Counted from the stretch's first letter, positions 1 to 9,045 are shown. The stretch: DNA of 64,000 bases from an uncultured Pelagibacteraceae bacterium (GCA_902591025.1 CACIZB010000001.1:149739-213738); one strand, 5' to 3'. The notes: generated by a model not told the origin, from the sequence alone. Numbers and translations are program-made.

Positions 1-624
1 TTTGTTACTTAAACTTAAAAGTGTCGAAATGTACTTTTTTTTAATCATTTTAATATATGTCTTTTTAGTAATTTCAACTTTATAAGAAAAATTTTTAAGA
101 GTTCTTTTGGGATATAAACTAGAAATTAAACCTAAAATTTCTTTATCTCTCTTTAAAGATATTAACAATTTTTTTCTCATAAGTTTAAAATTAGGAATTT
201 CATTATTATTCGGATTGAGCATAAATATAAATATTTTTCCTTTTATATTTAAACTTTTGCTCATTTTTCTTAATAGAATTTTTATTTGATTAAGTTGAAG
301 TAAATGGACGGTTTGTTTAATCAAAATTAAATCAAACCTTTTTTTATTATCTCTAAAAAAAGATAAAGCATCAACTTTTTTGAAAGTGATTCTTTTATCT
401 TTATCTTTATGATTAACCAAATCTATACCGATTGGTTTATTTATAAGCTTAATTTTTGAACTTAATGATCCAATAATCTTACCTCGACCACATCCAATAT
501 CTAAAATTTTAGAATTCTTATTGAGTTTAGTCTCTTTTATTAAGAATTTGTTAAAAGATTTAATATAACTATTTGAAGAAAGCCAAGTTTTATTATCCCA
601 ATTTTTAATATTCTTTTTTACCAT
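1..624 (-). CDS. Class I SAM-dependent methyltransferase, 3' end beyond window
   Basis: An open frame runs from an ATG at 624 to the left edge without a stop, giving 208 residues of a longer protein. Motif I of the Rossmann methyltransferases is clear (ILDIGCGRGK, residues 40-49), followed by GID at 66-68 as the acidic end of strand 2 and RFDLILI at 96-102 as strand 4. The substrate cannot be told. It follows the MATE gene on the same strand after 18 bases and is probably co-transcribed. Codon use and base composition match the neighbours. The C-terminus is missing only because the window ends. Confidence 0.85.
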   Translation of the reverse strand, partial: MVKKNIKNWDNKTWLSSNSYIKSFNKFLIKETKLNKNSKILDIGCGRGKIIGSLSSKIKLINKPIGIDLVNHKDKDKRITFKKVDALSFFRDNKKRFDLILIKQTVHLLQLNQIKILLRKMSKSLNIKGKIFIFMLNPNNNEIPNFKLMRKKLLISLKRDKEILGLISSLYPKRTLKNFSYKVEITKKTYIKMIKKKYISTLLSLSNK

Positions 625-642
625 AATTTTTTAAATCTTAAG

Positions 643-1956
643 TTAAGTTTCAAATCTTTGATGAATTTTATCCAAATAATAAAATAATGATAATCCTCTT
701 AAAATCATAAATAAACAGAGTGAAATCCAAACTCCTGTATTAGAAAAATATTTTGTTAAAATTATTGAAATTAATAAATAACAAAACACGGAAAAAATCA
801 TAGCATTTCTCAACTCTTTTGTTTGAGAAGATCCAATAAAAATACCATCAAATTGATAACAGAAAGATGCAATAAAAGGTAATAAGATCAACCAAATTAC
901 ATAAGTTGAACTTAAATTTCTAATATTTTCAATATCTGACATTAAATTTATTACATTTTCATTTATAAAAAAATAAATAATTGAAATCAAAAACCCTGTT
1001 AACGAACTTAATATAAAAGAATTTTTAATAATTTTTTTAAAAAGTATTAAATCTTTTTTTCCAAGTGAGTATCCAACCATTCCTTCGGTAGAAAATGCGT
1101 AAGCATCTAATATAAATGCTGATAAAAAAACTAAATTTATTAAGATTGCATTAGCTGAAACATAATCTTCTCCTATTTGAGTTCCTAAATAAGTAAACCA
1201 TAAAAAAGAAAATGTTAATAAAATAGTTCTAATAAAGATGTCAAAATTAATATTAAAAATATCTTTCATCTTTTTTAAATTAAAAAGATTTAGTACATCA
1301 ATCTTAATATCAATAAATTTGTTTAAATAATAAAAAGTGTAAATCAAAAATATTAAAGATGTAATTAATGCAGAAAACAAACTGCCGTAAGCCACTCCTT
1401 TTATATTTAAGTCAAATTTTGTGACTAAAATAATACTTAAAAATATATTTAGAATAGAAAAACAACCAACTGTCAAACTTGAAATTTTAGTTTTTTGTAA
1501 ACCAACAAATAAACCTGTAATAATATACAAAGTTAACTCACCTGGAGCCGAATAAATTCTTATTTTAAAATATTGAATATAGAATTCTTTGGTTAACTCA
1601 GATAAATCAAATATTGCTAAACTTAAATTAAGAATAAATATTTGAGATAAAAAAATTAAGACTGAAACTATCAACACAAATAATAAATTTCTTAAAACTA
1701 TATTTAAAATTTCTAGATAACTATTTTGTCCTAAAGCTTGAGAGACCATACCCACAGTTCCCATTCTTAAAAAACCAAAACTCCAAAATATCATGGAGAA
1801 TAAATTTGCTGCAATCGATGTTGCTGTTAAATAAGAAAGATTTCCAAGATTTCCCATCAGCGCTGTATCGATAATACCAACTAAAGGAATTGCTAGATTT
1901 GCAAAGAAAATGGGTATAGATAATTTTAAGATATAAGATATTGATGATTTTTGCAT
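643..1956 (-). CDS. MATE family multidrug/metabolite efflux transporter (DinF-like)
   Basis: This 437-residue inner-membrane protein has about twelve hydrophobic segments and the two-lobed MATE layout. The N-terminal region (LSIPIFFANLAIPLVGIIDTA) and the downstream VSQALGQ stretch are typical of the DinF branch. Family members export cationic compounds in exchange for Na+ or H+; the substrate here is not predictable. Length matches the family (about 440). It precedes the methyltransferase gene and lies 27 bases downstream of the DUF4396 gene, so these may form one transcript. Confidence 0.9.
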   Translation of the reverse strand: MQKSSISYILKLSIPIFFANLAIPLVGIIDTALMGNLGNLSYLTATSIAANLFSMIFWSFGFLRMGTVGMVSQALGQNSYLEILNIVLRNLLFVLIVSVLIFLSQIFILNLSLAIFDLSELTKEFYIQYFKIRIYSAPGELTLYIITGLFVGLQKTKISSLTVGCFSILNIFLSIILVTKFDLNIKGVAYGSLFSALITSLIFLIYTFYYLNKFIDIKIDVLNLFNLKKMKDIFNINFDIFIRTILLTFSFLWFTYLGTQIGEDYVSANAILINLVFLSAFILDAYAFSTEGMVGYSLGKKDLILFKKIIKNSFILSSLTGFLISIIYFFINENVINLMSDIENIRNLSSTYVIWLILLPFIASFCYQFDGIFIGSSQTKELRNAMIFSVFCYLLISIILTKYFSNTGVWISLCLFMILRGLSLFYYLDKIHQRFET

Positions 1957-1983
1957 TTAATCAATTTAATTTAAATTTTTTGA

Positions 1984-2430
1984 TTAATGACAAGCAACAC
2001 CAAATTTTTTAAGTCTCCAATAATTATATGGCCATGGTGTTATAAAGCCTGCTAAAAGCATTATTGGTACAACCCACCATGTTAATATTGCACCACCAGT
2101 TAAAAAGTAATCAGTCAAGTTCATAGCAACTTCCATACTGATCATCGATATGAAGCTCATACCAATTGCAGTTTTAAAAGCTTTAGAAAAATTTAAATTT
2201 TGTTTCATTAAAATAATTGTTTCTAAAATGATACTTGTAATTAAACCGTTAATGATAGCTAAAATCATTATTCCTAAAACAGGAAATGGAATTTTTGTAA
2301 GCTGAAAAAATAAAATTGTTCCCAAATCTCCAATCGCACAACCTAGCAAACACCATGCAGTGTTTTTTGCACTTCTTTTCCAAGTATGTTTGCATGACCA
2401 ATGAAAATTAGTCCTCGCTGCAGTGTCCAT
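1984..2430 (-). CDS. DUF4396 family membrane protein
   Basis: A 148-residue protein with about four membrane segments (near 26-44, 50-72, 86-106 and 114-134). It matches the DUF4396 type in its N-terminal WSCKHTWKRSAKNTAWC region and the late TPWPYNYWRLKKFG segment. Possible metal ligands lie at both ends: His10, Cys13, His15, Cys27 and Cys31, and Cys147-His148. Four bases separate it from the upstream cupredoxin gene, so the two are almost certainly translated from one message. Function is unproven; the neighbour suggests copper handling at the membrane. That is inference. Confidence 0.75.
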   Translation of the reverse strand: MDTAARTNFHWSCKHTWKRSAKNTAWCLLGCAIGDLGTILFFQLTKIPFPVLGIMILAIINGLITSIILETIILMKQNLNFSKAFKTAIGMSFISMISMEVAMNLTDYFLTGGAILTWWVVPIMLLAGFITPWPYNYWRLKKFGVACH

Positions 2431-2434
2431 TAAG

Positions 2435-2938
2435 TTAATTTATATCAACTTTAGCGATCATTCCAACTTGATAATGACCAGGAACATTGCAAGCAACTTC
2501 AATGTTTACTGCATTATCAAATTTCCAGATGATTTCTCCCTTTTGTTTTGGCTCAAGCAAAACACTATTGCTATGTGAGTGGGCCATGGCTTTGTCCATT
2601 TTTGCCATTTTTTTCATTTTTTCTTTATCAATGGTGTCAGCTAATAGGATTTCATTTTCAACCATTTTTATCATTTCTGGTTGATGCTTCATATGCATCA
2701 TCTTATTTGCAATATTGAATTCGTGGACTAGCATACCAGCGTTCTCCACCACAAATTTAATTGTTTCACCAGCTTTAATTTGAAATGAACTTGGTTCATA
2801 ATAGTTATCATACATCATAACTTTAACTGTACGTGAAATTTCACTTTCTTTACCTTTAGAACCGATTTTCATATTTTTATCAGCAAAGGCAAATGTATAG
2901 GTAAACAAGAAGATTATTAATAATTTAAATATTTTCAT
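2435..2938 (-). CDS. Periplasmic cupredoxin with methionine-rich loop
   Basis: A 167-residue exported protein: signal peptide at about 1-19, then a plastocyanin/azurin-type fold. Type 1 copper ligands are visible as His72 (VHEFN), Cys150, His155 and Met160 in the C-x4-H-x4-M arrangement. The stretch 80-122, between the first and second ligand, carries nine methionines and four histidines, unusual for a simple blue copper protein and resembling Cu(I)-carrying loops. It heads a pair with DUF4396. A role in copper trafficking or electron transfer is inferred. No operator was recognised in the 70 bases upstream. Confidence 0.85.
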   Translation of the reverse strand: MKIFKLLIIFLFTYTFAFADKNMKIGSKGKESEISRTVKVMMYDNYYEPSSFQIKAGETIKFVVENAGMLVHEFNIANKMMHMKHQPEMIKMVENEILLADTIDKEKMKKMAKMDKAMAHSHSNSVLLEPKQKGEIIWKFDNAVNIEVACNVPGHYQVGMIAKVDIN

Positions 2939-3008
2939 AATTTTAAAAATAATTTTTTTTAAAAATTTTTACAATGGGTCAATTTGTACTTATGTGTTAT
3001 TATAATTA

Positions 3009-3689
3009 ATGATTTTTAAACAATTATTTGACACAAATTCCTCAACATATACCTATTTAATTTCATCAGGAAAAGGTAGAGAAGCATTAATTATTGATCC
3101 TGTGATAGAGAACGTTGGTGAATACATAAATTTACTCAAAGAATTAGATTTAAAATTAGTAAAAGTAATTGACACTCATATTCATGCAGATCATGTTACG
3201 GGAGCATCTAAGCTAAAAGACATCACTAAATGCTCAACTATTATGGGCGCCCATACTCCTGCGGATGCAGTTGAAATAAAAGTTAAAGATGATGAATATA
3301 TTAATCTTGATAATCTTAAAATAAGAGCAATGTATACTCCTGGGCATACTTCAGATAGTTATTGTTTTTTAATGAATAATTATCTTTTTTCAGGAGATAC
3401 GTTATTAATTAATGGAACCGGTCGAACAGATTTTCAAAATGGTAGTTCAAAAGATGCCTATAATTCAATATTTAATAAACTTTTAAAACTACCTGAAGAA
3501 ACTCTTTTATACCCTGCTCATGATTACAAGGGTGAAAAAGTAAGTACAATTGGAAAAGAAAAGAAACAAAATCCAAGATTGCAAGTGAGTAGTGTTGATC
3601 AATATATTGAAATCATGAACAACCTTAATTTAAAAAAACCTGCTCAGATTGATTTCAATGTATCTAAAAATATTAATTTAGGTATTTGA
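3009..3689 (+). CDS. ETHE1-type persulfide dioxygenase (MBL fold)
   Basis: A 226-residue metallo-beta-lactamase-fold protein. HxHxDH lies at 57-62 (THIHADHVTG), then His113 (TPGHTSDS), Asp130 (FSGDTLLINGTGRTDFQ) and His171 (YPAHDYKG). The GTGRTDFQ segment separates ETHE1/persulfide dioxygenases from glyoxalase II. ETHE1 enzymes use a single iron to oxidise glutathione persulfide to sulfite. No rhodanese domain is fused. The gene is alone on the plus strand, convergent with the thioredoxin-fold gene with one base between stops, and divergent from the cupredoxin pair. It probably detoxifies sulfane sulfur from reduced-sulfur use. Confidence 0.85.
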   Translation: MIFKQLFDTNSSTYTYLISSGKGREALIIDPVIENVGEYINLLKELDLKLVKVIDTHIHADHVTGASKLKDITKCSTIMGAHTPADAVEIKVKDDEYINLDNLKIRAMYTPGHTSDSYCFLMNNYLFSGDTLLINGTGRTDFQNGSSKDAYNSIFNKLLKLPEETLLYPAHDYKGEKVSTIGKEKKQNPRLQVSSVDQYIEIMNNLNLKKPAQIDFNVSKNINLGI

Positions 3690-3690
3690 A

Positions 3691-4059
3691 TTAAATCGAA
3701 GTCTCTAAAGCTTTATAGATCAGTTCTTTAGTAGTCTCTCCAAGACTTCTATAAACTTCTTTATTATCTTTAAAAATTAAAAGTGTGGTTTGATATTGTA
3801 CATTAAAAAAATTAGCAATATCTTTATTCGTTACATCGAAACTAAAATATTCAATATTTTGAAAATCATTTTTCGCTTTATTCAAAACTTTCATTTGGCT
3901 AGCACATGACGTACAATACTTAATCCAGGAGCTGACCACTACAACTTTGCCCTCAGATTGTGCTTTATCAAATAATTCTTTTTTGAAAGTTGTTTCCTTT
4001 TCCATAGCATTTACATTGATTGCAAATAAAAGAAAACAAAAGGTTAAAATTCTTTTCAT
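3691..4059 (-). CDS. Periplasmic thioredoxin-fold protein with CTSC motif
   Basis: A 122-residue protein with a signal peptide (about 1-18) and a compact thioredoxin fold. The redox motif is C49-T-S-C52 preceded by Trp45, with a strand YQTTLLIFKDNKEV that occupies the position of the usual cis-proline loop, though the proline itself is replaced by threonine. It resembles the C-terminal domain of DsbD and thioredoxin_7 proteins. The likely role is thiol-disulfide exchange in the periplasm. It follows azlD by six bases on the same strand. The partner is unknown. Confidence 0.75.
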   Translation of the reverse strand: MKRILTFCFLLFAINVNAMEKETTFKKELFDKAQSEGKVVVVSSWIKYCTSCASQMKVLNKAKNDFQNIEYFSFDVTNKDIANFFNVQYQTTLLIFKDNKEVYRSLGETTKELIYKALETSI

Positions 4060-4065
4060 AATTTC

Positions 4066-4380
4066 TTATACAACAAATATTAAAAACCAGTAAGAGGCTA
4101 ATCCTGAAAATATTGTCGCAATTATACTTCTAGAGAAAATACCGATGACCATTGCAATTATTGCAGCTAATATTTTTGGATTATTATCTATCTCGAACAA
4201 ACCTTTGTCATTAATAAAAATTGCTGGAAAAATTATTGCAGGAAATATTGCGGAGGGCACAAATGATAATATCTTTCTAATTCTATCATTAAACATTTCT
4301 TTTTTAATAAGAGCAATCATGGAAAATCTTGTTAAATAAGTAATCAACCCACAATATATAATTAATGCCCAGTTGCTCAT
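4066..4380 (-). CDS. azlD: AzlD family branched-chain amino acid transport subunit
   Basis: A 104-residue hydrophobic protein with three to four membrane helices and the AzlD pattern (YLTRFSMIALI, FVPSAIFPAIIFPAIF). AzlD is the small partner of AzlC in a two-part exporter of branched-chain or related amino acids. The start codon overlaps the azlC stop by four bases, so the subunits are translationally coupled in a fixed ratio. Confidence 0.85.
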   Translation of the reverse strand: MSNWALIIYCGLITYLTRFSMIALIKKEMFNDRIRKILSFVPSAIFPAIIFPAIFINDKGLFEIDNNPKILAAIIAMVIGIFSRSIIATIFSGLASYWFLIFVV

Positions 4381-5069
4381 GCTTTTTTATCTTTTGTTGT
4401 TAATATCATTGCAGCAAATAATCCAGCCACAGCTGCAACAATGACATATGCTTTAAAAGGAATATAATTATAACCAAATGTGGCCACTAAACCTGAAACT
4501 AATATTACAATTACATTTATAAATTTTCTGAAATCATTAACTAATAAAGCTAAGAATGTTAAAGGAACCGCAAAACTTAGTCCAAGTTTTTCTGGAATTG
4601 CTGCTCCAAGGATAATACCTAAAAATGTTGTTGATTGCCAAATTACCCAACAAGTAGCTCCACCACCCAATAAATGAAAATATCTATTATTATCCTTATT
4701 CTTTTTTAAATATTCATTTGATGTTGCAAAAGCCTGATCAATTAAAAAGTATGAAATAATAATTTTCCAAGTTAATTTTAAATCTGAAAGATGTTCAGAT
4801 ACAACCGCTCCATAAAGTAAATGACGTGAATTGACAGCTCCCACAGAACTAATTATCACTAAAGAAGAAGCTCCACCAGAAAATAATTGCAATAAAACTA
4901 TTTGAGAAGCACCACCAAAAATTATAAGTGACATTGCTATCGTTTGGATTGGTGTAAATCCGATATCAATAGCCAACACGCCAAATATTAGACCGAATGG
5001 GACCACTGGAATCATAAGGGGACTAACATCAATGATTCCTTTTAAAAATACTTTAAAGTTACTTTTCAT
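4377..5069 (-). CDS. azlC: AzlC family branched-chain amino acid exporter
   Basis: A 230-residue membrane protein of the AzlC type with about seven helices; VSPLMIPVVPFGLIFG near the N-terminus and the GAVNSRHLLYGA segment (about 98-109) are family hallmarks. With AzlD it forms an inner-membrane exporter. It lies 17 bases after the iron-transport ATPase gene on the same strand, so it may be read from the same message, although no functional link to iron is evident. Confidence 0.87.
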   Translation of the reverse strand: MKSNFKVFLKGIIDVSPLMIPVVPFGLIFGVLAIDIGFTPIQTIAMSLIIFGGASQIVLLQLFSGGASSLVIISSVGAVNSRHLLYGAVVSEHLSDLKLTWKIIISYFLIDQAFATSNEYLKKNKDNNRYFHLLGGGATCWVIWQSTTFLGIILGAAIPEKLGLSFAVPLTFLALLVNDFRKFINVIVILVSGLVATFGYNYIPFKAYVIVAAVAGLFAAMILTTKDKKA

Positions 5070-5086
5070 TTTTTAAAAGGTTTTTA

Positions 5087-6148
5087 TTAGAAGCAAACTA
5101 TATGATCAATATGTATTGGTCTTTTGATACCAAATTTTTCATCTATTTCATGTTGATGAATATGGTGAGAATGCACAAAAACTGGGATAAGAGTGTTGCT
5201 AGAGGCTCTAAGTGTATAAATGAAATTAGTACCTCTAAATTTCCTATCCACCACATGTAATTTTAAGTTACTTTTATCATCGTGTTGTAAATCCTCTGGC
5301 TGGATTAGGAGTTTTACATTAGATCCTATAGGAAATGGCTTAACAAAATTGCCAGTGATTGTTCCAAGATCCTTACTTTCTAAACTTTTAGGGCTTGTTA
5401 CTTCTGCTGGAATGAGAATTCCTCTATTTAAAAAGTTAACTACCTCAACCGAATTTGGTAAATGATAAACATTATAAGGATCATCAAATTGTTTAAGTTC
5501 TTGATTTAAAATTATTCCACATTTTGATCCTAAATAAAATGCCTCATATGAATCATGAGTGACTATAATTGTTGTTATCTTTAAATTTGTGAGTATTTTT
5601 TTTAGTTTTTCTTGTATCTCTTCTTTAAAACTTTGATCTACATTTGATAATGGCTCATCTAATAGTAACAAATCAGGCTTAGTGATAAGAGATCTTGCAA
5701 GCGAGGCTCTTTGTGCTTCGCCAGCACTTATCTCATGTGGATACTTATTTAGTATTTGGGAGATATCTAATAAACCTATTAATTCTTCAATATTTATTTG
5801 TTTTTTTTTATTACCTTTATTTCTTTCTGAACCTAATAATATATTTTTCTTAACAGTATAATGTGGAAATAAGCTATTTTCCTGAAAGGCAAGAGATACA
5901 TTCCTATTCTCTGGTTCAATATTTATTTTTTCTGAAGACAAAGTTTTTCCATCAAGTTTAATTGAACCATTATCTATTTTTTCCAATCCTGCAATAGTTC
6001 TTAAAATTGTTGTTTTACCAATACCTGAAGGTCCCAACAAACATATTATTTCCCCTTCTTTTTCTATAGAAAAAGAAACATTCTTTACTTTGACTTTATT
6101 TCCAACTTTAAAATCAACATTTTTAATTTCAAAAAAATTTTTACTCAT
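5087..6148 (-). CDS. fbpC: Iron(III) ABC transporter ATP-binding protein
   Basis: A 353-residue ABC ATPase: Walker A GPSGIGKTT (39-47), signature in the variant form SAGEA (141-145) instead of SGGQ, Walker B LLLLDEP (160-166), an H-loop in VTHD, and a C-terminal regulatory TOBE-like domain from about 240 to the end. The length fits FbpC/FutC/SfuC importers. Its start overlaps the permease gene by eight bases, as in fbpABC operons. It energises ferric iron uptake across the inner membrane. The substrate assignment rests on the binding protein next to it. Confidence 0.88.
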   Translation of the reverse strand: MSKNFFEIKNVDFKVGNKVKVKNVSFSIEKEGEIICLLGPSGIGKTTILRTIAGLEKIDNGSIKLDGKTLSSEKINIEPENRNVSLAFQENSLFPHYTVKKNILLGSERNKGNKKKQINIEELIGLLDISQILNKYPHEISAGEAQRASLARSLITKPDLLLLDEPLSNVDQSFKEEIQEKLKKILTNLKITTIIVTHDSYEAFYLGSKCGIILNQELKQFDDPYNVYHLPNSVEVVNFLNRGILIPAEVTSPKSLESKDLGTITGNFVKPFPIGSNVKLLIQPEDLQHDDKSNLKLHVVDRKFRGTNFIYTLRASSNTLIPVFVHSHHIHQHEIDEKFGIKRPIHIDHIVCF

Positions 6149-7760
6149 TATTTTCTCTTAAAATATATTTTGATGTTACTATAATAAATAAACTAGCGAT
6201 TAAAATTAAAAATAAAGAAGGAACTGCTGCTGCTTCTAGTAAATCTTCAGAAGCTGAAATATATGCAGTTGTAGCGAAAGTTTCAAAATTAAAAGGCCTT
6301 AAGATAAGTGTTATTGGTAACTCCCGTATAATCTCTAAAGAGATTAGGATAATAATAAACAAAAGTGAATTTCTTAAAAAAGGAATATGAATATTGGTAA
6401 AAGTTTTTCTTTTAGAATAACCAAGTAAATATGCACTTTCATCGACAGAAATATTCATCTTTTCATATCCCGACTTGATCCCGTTGAAAGCCAAAGAGTA
6501 AAATCTTATAAAATAAACCAAAACCAATCCAAAGATAGATCCTATAAATAATTTTTTTATTGACGAAAAGCCTAATGACTTAATTATGCTATCATCAAAC
6601 CATGCTATAAAAGTAATAAAAGCAATAGCTAAAATCACTCCTGGTATAGCATATCCCGAAATAGACAATGTGGATAAAAAATTGAGAAACTTATTATTTG
6701 AGACTCTGTTGCCATAATTAGAAATTAAAGAAAATATTATTAACACCAAACTTGATAACGTAACTAGATATAAAGTATTCAAAACTAAATTTGTTATTTG
6801 TAAATCAAATAAGTTTTCAGGGAATTTAACTGTCCAGTACAACATTTGACATAGTGGAAATAAAAAACTTACGAAAAAGATAAAAAAACAAAAAACAAAA
6901 GCTAAATAGGCATCAAATCCAAAAAGTTTTATTTTTTCTTTTTGTTTAAATCCACCTTTTGAATTAATATGATATTTAGCCCTTTTTCTTGATAAATTTT
7001 CTAAAATAAATAAAGAAAATATAAATAATAATAAAAAAAAAGATATCCGATTAGCGAAAGCTAAATCATCAAAATAAATCCAAGAGTTATAAATACCTGT
7101 AGTCAGAGTATTTATTGAAAAAAAGTCGACAGCACCGAATTCTGCTAAAGTTTCCATTGCAACCAAAGATAAACCCGCAACTATAGCTGGTCTAGCTGCA
7201 GGCAAAATTACCTTATAAAAGGATTTAAACCTTGAAAAGCCGAGATTTTTACCAAGATCTATTAGATTTTGTGATTGATATAAAAATGAAGCTCTGGCTA
7301 GTATATATACGTATGCATATAAAGAAAAAGATATGGATAATATTACTCCAAACATTCCATCAAATTTAGGAATATTTTTGTTATAATTTGCATCTCCTAA
7401 TAAACTTTTAAGAATGGTAAAAGCAGTTCCATAATTTTCAAAAAAAGCAGTTAAGGAATATGCATAGATATAGGGTGGAACTGCAAAAGATAATATTAAC
7501 GACCATTTAAAAAACTCACTTCCAGGAAATTTATAGAAAGATACTAAGTAAGCTGCACCTGTACCTATAACAAAGGTAAGTAATAAAACTGATAATAAAA
7601 GTATAAGTGAATTTGAAATATACTCAAATAGAAAAGTATTTTTTAATATTTCATAGTAGTTAGAAGTACTCTCAAAAAAACTTGCAAACACAGTTATGAT
7701 TGGAATTAATACTATAAAAGAAACTAAAAAAGATGAAAAAAACCAGCTATTAAATTTCAT
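6141..7760 (-). CDS. fbpB: Iron(III) ABC transporter permease, fused two-domain form
   Basis: A 539-residue protein with about twelve membrane helices and two permease domains in one chain, as usual for FbpB/SfuB. EAA-type loops are visible near LVAMETLAEFGAVDFF in the first half and ISLEIIRELPITLILRPF in the second half. It forms the channel for iron delivered by the periplasmic binding protein. A good ribosome site (GGCGGAG) lies upstream, but a hairpin with a U-run sits between this gene and the binding-protein gene, so expression probably depends on read-through. Confidence 0.88.
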   Translation of the reverse strand: MKFNSWFFSSFLVSFIVLIPIITVFASFFESTSNYYEILKNTFLFEYISNSLILLLSVLLLTFVIGTGAAYLVSFYKFPGSEFFKWSLILSFAVPPYIYAYSLTAFFENYGTAFTILKSLLGDANYNKNIPKFDGMFGVILSISFSLYAYVYILARASFLYQSQNLIDLGKNLGFSRFKSFYKVILPAARPAIVAGLSLVAMETLAEFGAVDFFSINTLTTGIYNSWIYFDDLAFANRISFFLLLFIFSLFILENLSRKRAKYHINSKGGFKQKEKIKLFGFDAYLAFVFCFFIFFVSFLFPLCQMLYWTVKFPENLFDLQITNLVLNTLYLVTLSSLVLIIFSLISNYGNRVSNNKFLNFLSTLSISGYAIPGVILAIAFITFIAWFDDSIIKSLGFSSIKKLFIGSIFGLVLVYFIRFYSLAFNGIKSGYEKMNISVDESAYLLGYSKRKTFTNIHIPFLRNSLLFIIILISLEIIRELPITLILRPFNFETFATTAYISASEDLLEAAAVPSLFLILIASLFIIVTSKYILRENNE

Positions 7761-7783
7761 ATTATACTCCGCCTTATAAAAAT

Positions 7784-7830
7784 GAAAAAAATAAAGTGCC
7801 CATAATCAATACCGATCTATTATGGACACT
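7784..7830 (-). terminator. Intrinsic terminator-like hairpin between fbpA unit and fbpB
   Basis: On the minus strand, AGTGTCCATAAT (7830-7819) and ATTATGGGCACT (7806-7795) form a 12-pair stem with one C-A mismatch and a 12-base loop. It is followed by TTATTTTTTTC. This is the layout of a rho-independent terminator placed inside the operon, after the binding-protein gene and the 57-residue gene and before the permease. Partial termination here would give more binding protein than permease. Confidence 0.7.
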
Positions 7831-7840
7831 ATTAAAAAAT

Positions 7841-8014
7841 TCAAAAATCAAATACTTTTAGGATATGCGGAACCTCCTCAATTTTAATCTCTGATATTTT
7901 TCTATTATTTATTCTTTTGTTGATTTTTTTACACTCCTTTAAACATGGGGAACATGCAACGGAAGATTTATTTAAATCAACTTCAGAAATAAATTTTTCT
8001 TTTTCTTTCACCAT
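7841..8014 (-). CDS. Small cysteine-containing protein in iron-uptake operon
   Basis: I take the ATG at 8014, two bases after the fbpA stop, giving 57 residues; an upstream ATG at 8026 would overlap fbpA by ten bases. The product is charged, with Cys21, Cys24 and Cys28 in a C-x2-C-x3-C cluster (CSPCLKEC) and no signal peptide or membrane helix. I recognise no family. Three close cysteines and the position between fbpA and the operon terminator suggest a metal-binding or iron-related accessory role; this is inference. The sequence upstream of the start is the fbpA 3' end. Confidence 0.6.
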   Translation of the reverse strand: MVKEKEKFISEVDLNKSSVACSPCLKECKKINKRINNRKISEIKIEEVPHILKVFDF

Positions 8015-8016
8015 AA

Positions 8017-9045
8017 TTATTTCCAACCAGCAGCTGTCATTACTTCTACTGCAGCAGCTTGATTTTTTCCGTAAGAAGCTAGCTTAGTTTTCATATCTTG
8101 TTTAAAATCTAAACCTAAGTTGTTTACTACTAATGGACTTGGTGAAACACCATCAATCATAGGAAACTCAAAAGTATTATTTGTAAAATGCTCCTGAGAC
8201 TGCGGAGTTAGTAAAAACTCAACAAGTTTGATAGCATTAGCTTTATTAGGCGCACCTTTTACTAAAGCTGCACAACTGACATTCATGTGCGTTCCTCTAT
8301 CATTTTGATTAGGGAAAAAAGCTTTAACTTTCTTTGCGGCCTCTTGTTGTTCTGCACCTTTTTTACCAGACAACATAAGAGCTAAGTAATAAGTATTAGC
8401 TACAGCAATATCTGCTTCACCAGCAGCTACTGCCATTATTTGAGCCCTGTCATTACCAGTTGGTGTTCTTGCCATGTTAGAAACAACGCCTTCGGCCCAC
8501 GCTGCTGTAGCAACTTTTCCATTATTTTTAATCAATGAAGCCACAAGAGATTTATTATAAATGTTGCTAGACTTTCTTATAACTAATCTACCTTTCCATT
8601 TAGGATCAGCTAAACCTTCATAAGTCATTCCGGATAATTCAGCACCAGTAACTCTCTCTGGAGAATAATAAATTATTCTTGCTCTTTTTGCGATACCTAC
8701 CCACTTGCTTGTTCTAAAACTTTTCGGAACAGCTGCCTTAATAGCTGCAGATGTTAAACCACCCTGAAGAGTACCTTTTGCATCCATAGCACCACATCTT
8801 CCAGCATCTGCTGTGATGTAAAGATCAGCAGATGAGTCTGCACCCTCGCTGATTATTCTTTTCTCTAAAGCACCTGATTTTCCATTTATTAAGTTAACTT
8901 TAATACCAGTCATGTTAGTAAATTTGGAATAAAGCTCACCATCTGCTTTGTAATGTCTTGCGTTAAAAACATTAACTTCATTTGCAACAGAATATGCTGA
9001 AAAAAAGATAGAAGTTATTAACGCAAAAATTGATATTTTTTTCAT
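8017..9045 (-). CDS. fbpA: Iron(III) ABC transporter periplasmic substrate-binding protein
   Basis: A 342-residue exported protein: signal peptide about 1-21, then the FbpA/FutA1 two-lobe fold. Likely iron ligands are in the N-terminal N-A-R-H31-Y32 motif and the paired tyrosines Tyr219-Tyr220 (NTYYLALM), matching the FutA/FbpA pattern. It captures ferric iron in the periplasm for FbpBC. AAAGGAG lies a good distance before the ATG. Upstream is a 21-base palindrome close to the Fur consensus, so repression by iron is expected. Confidence 0.92.
   Translation of the reverse strand: MKKISIFALITSIFFSAYSVANEVNVFNARHYKADGELYSKFTNMTGIKVNLINGKSGALEKRIISEGADSSADLYITADAGRCGAMDAKGTLQGGLTSAAIKAAVPKSFRTSKWVGIAKRARIIYYSPERVTGAELSGMTYEGLADPKWKGRLVIRKSSNIYNKSLVASLIKNNGKVATAAWAEGVVSNMARTPTGNDRAQIMAVAAGEADIAVANTYYLALMLSGKKGAEQQEAAKKVKAFFPNQNDRGTHMNVSCAALVKGAPNKANAIKLVEFLLTPQSQEHFTNNTFEFPMIDGVSPSPLVVNNLGLDFKQDMKTKLASYGKNQAAAVEVMTAAGWK

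Noticed and set aside
107..289. Plus-strand 60-residue frame at the left edge
   Set aside because: It lies opposite the methyltransferase frame, which has clear motif I and no stop to the edge.
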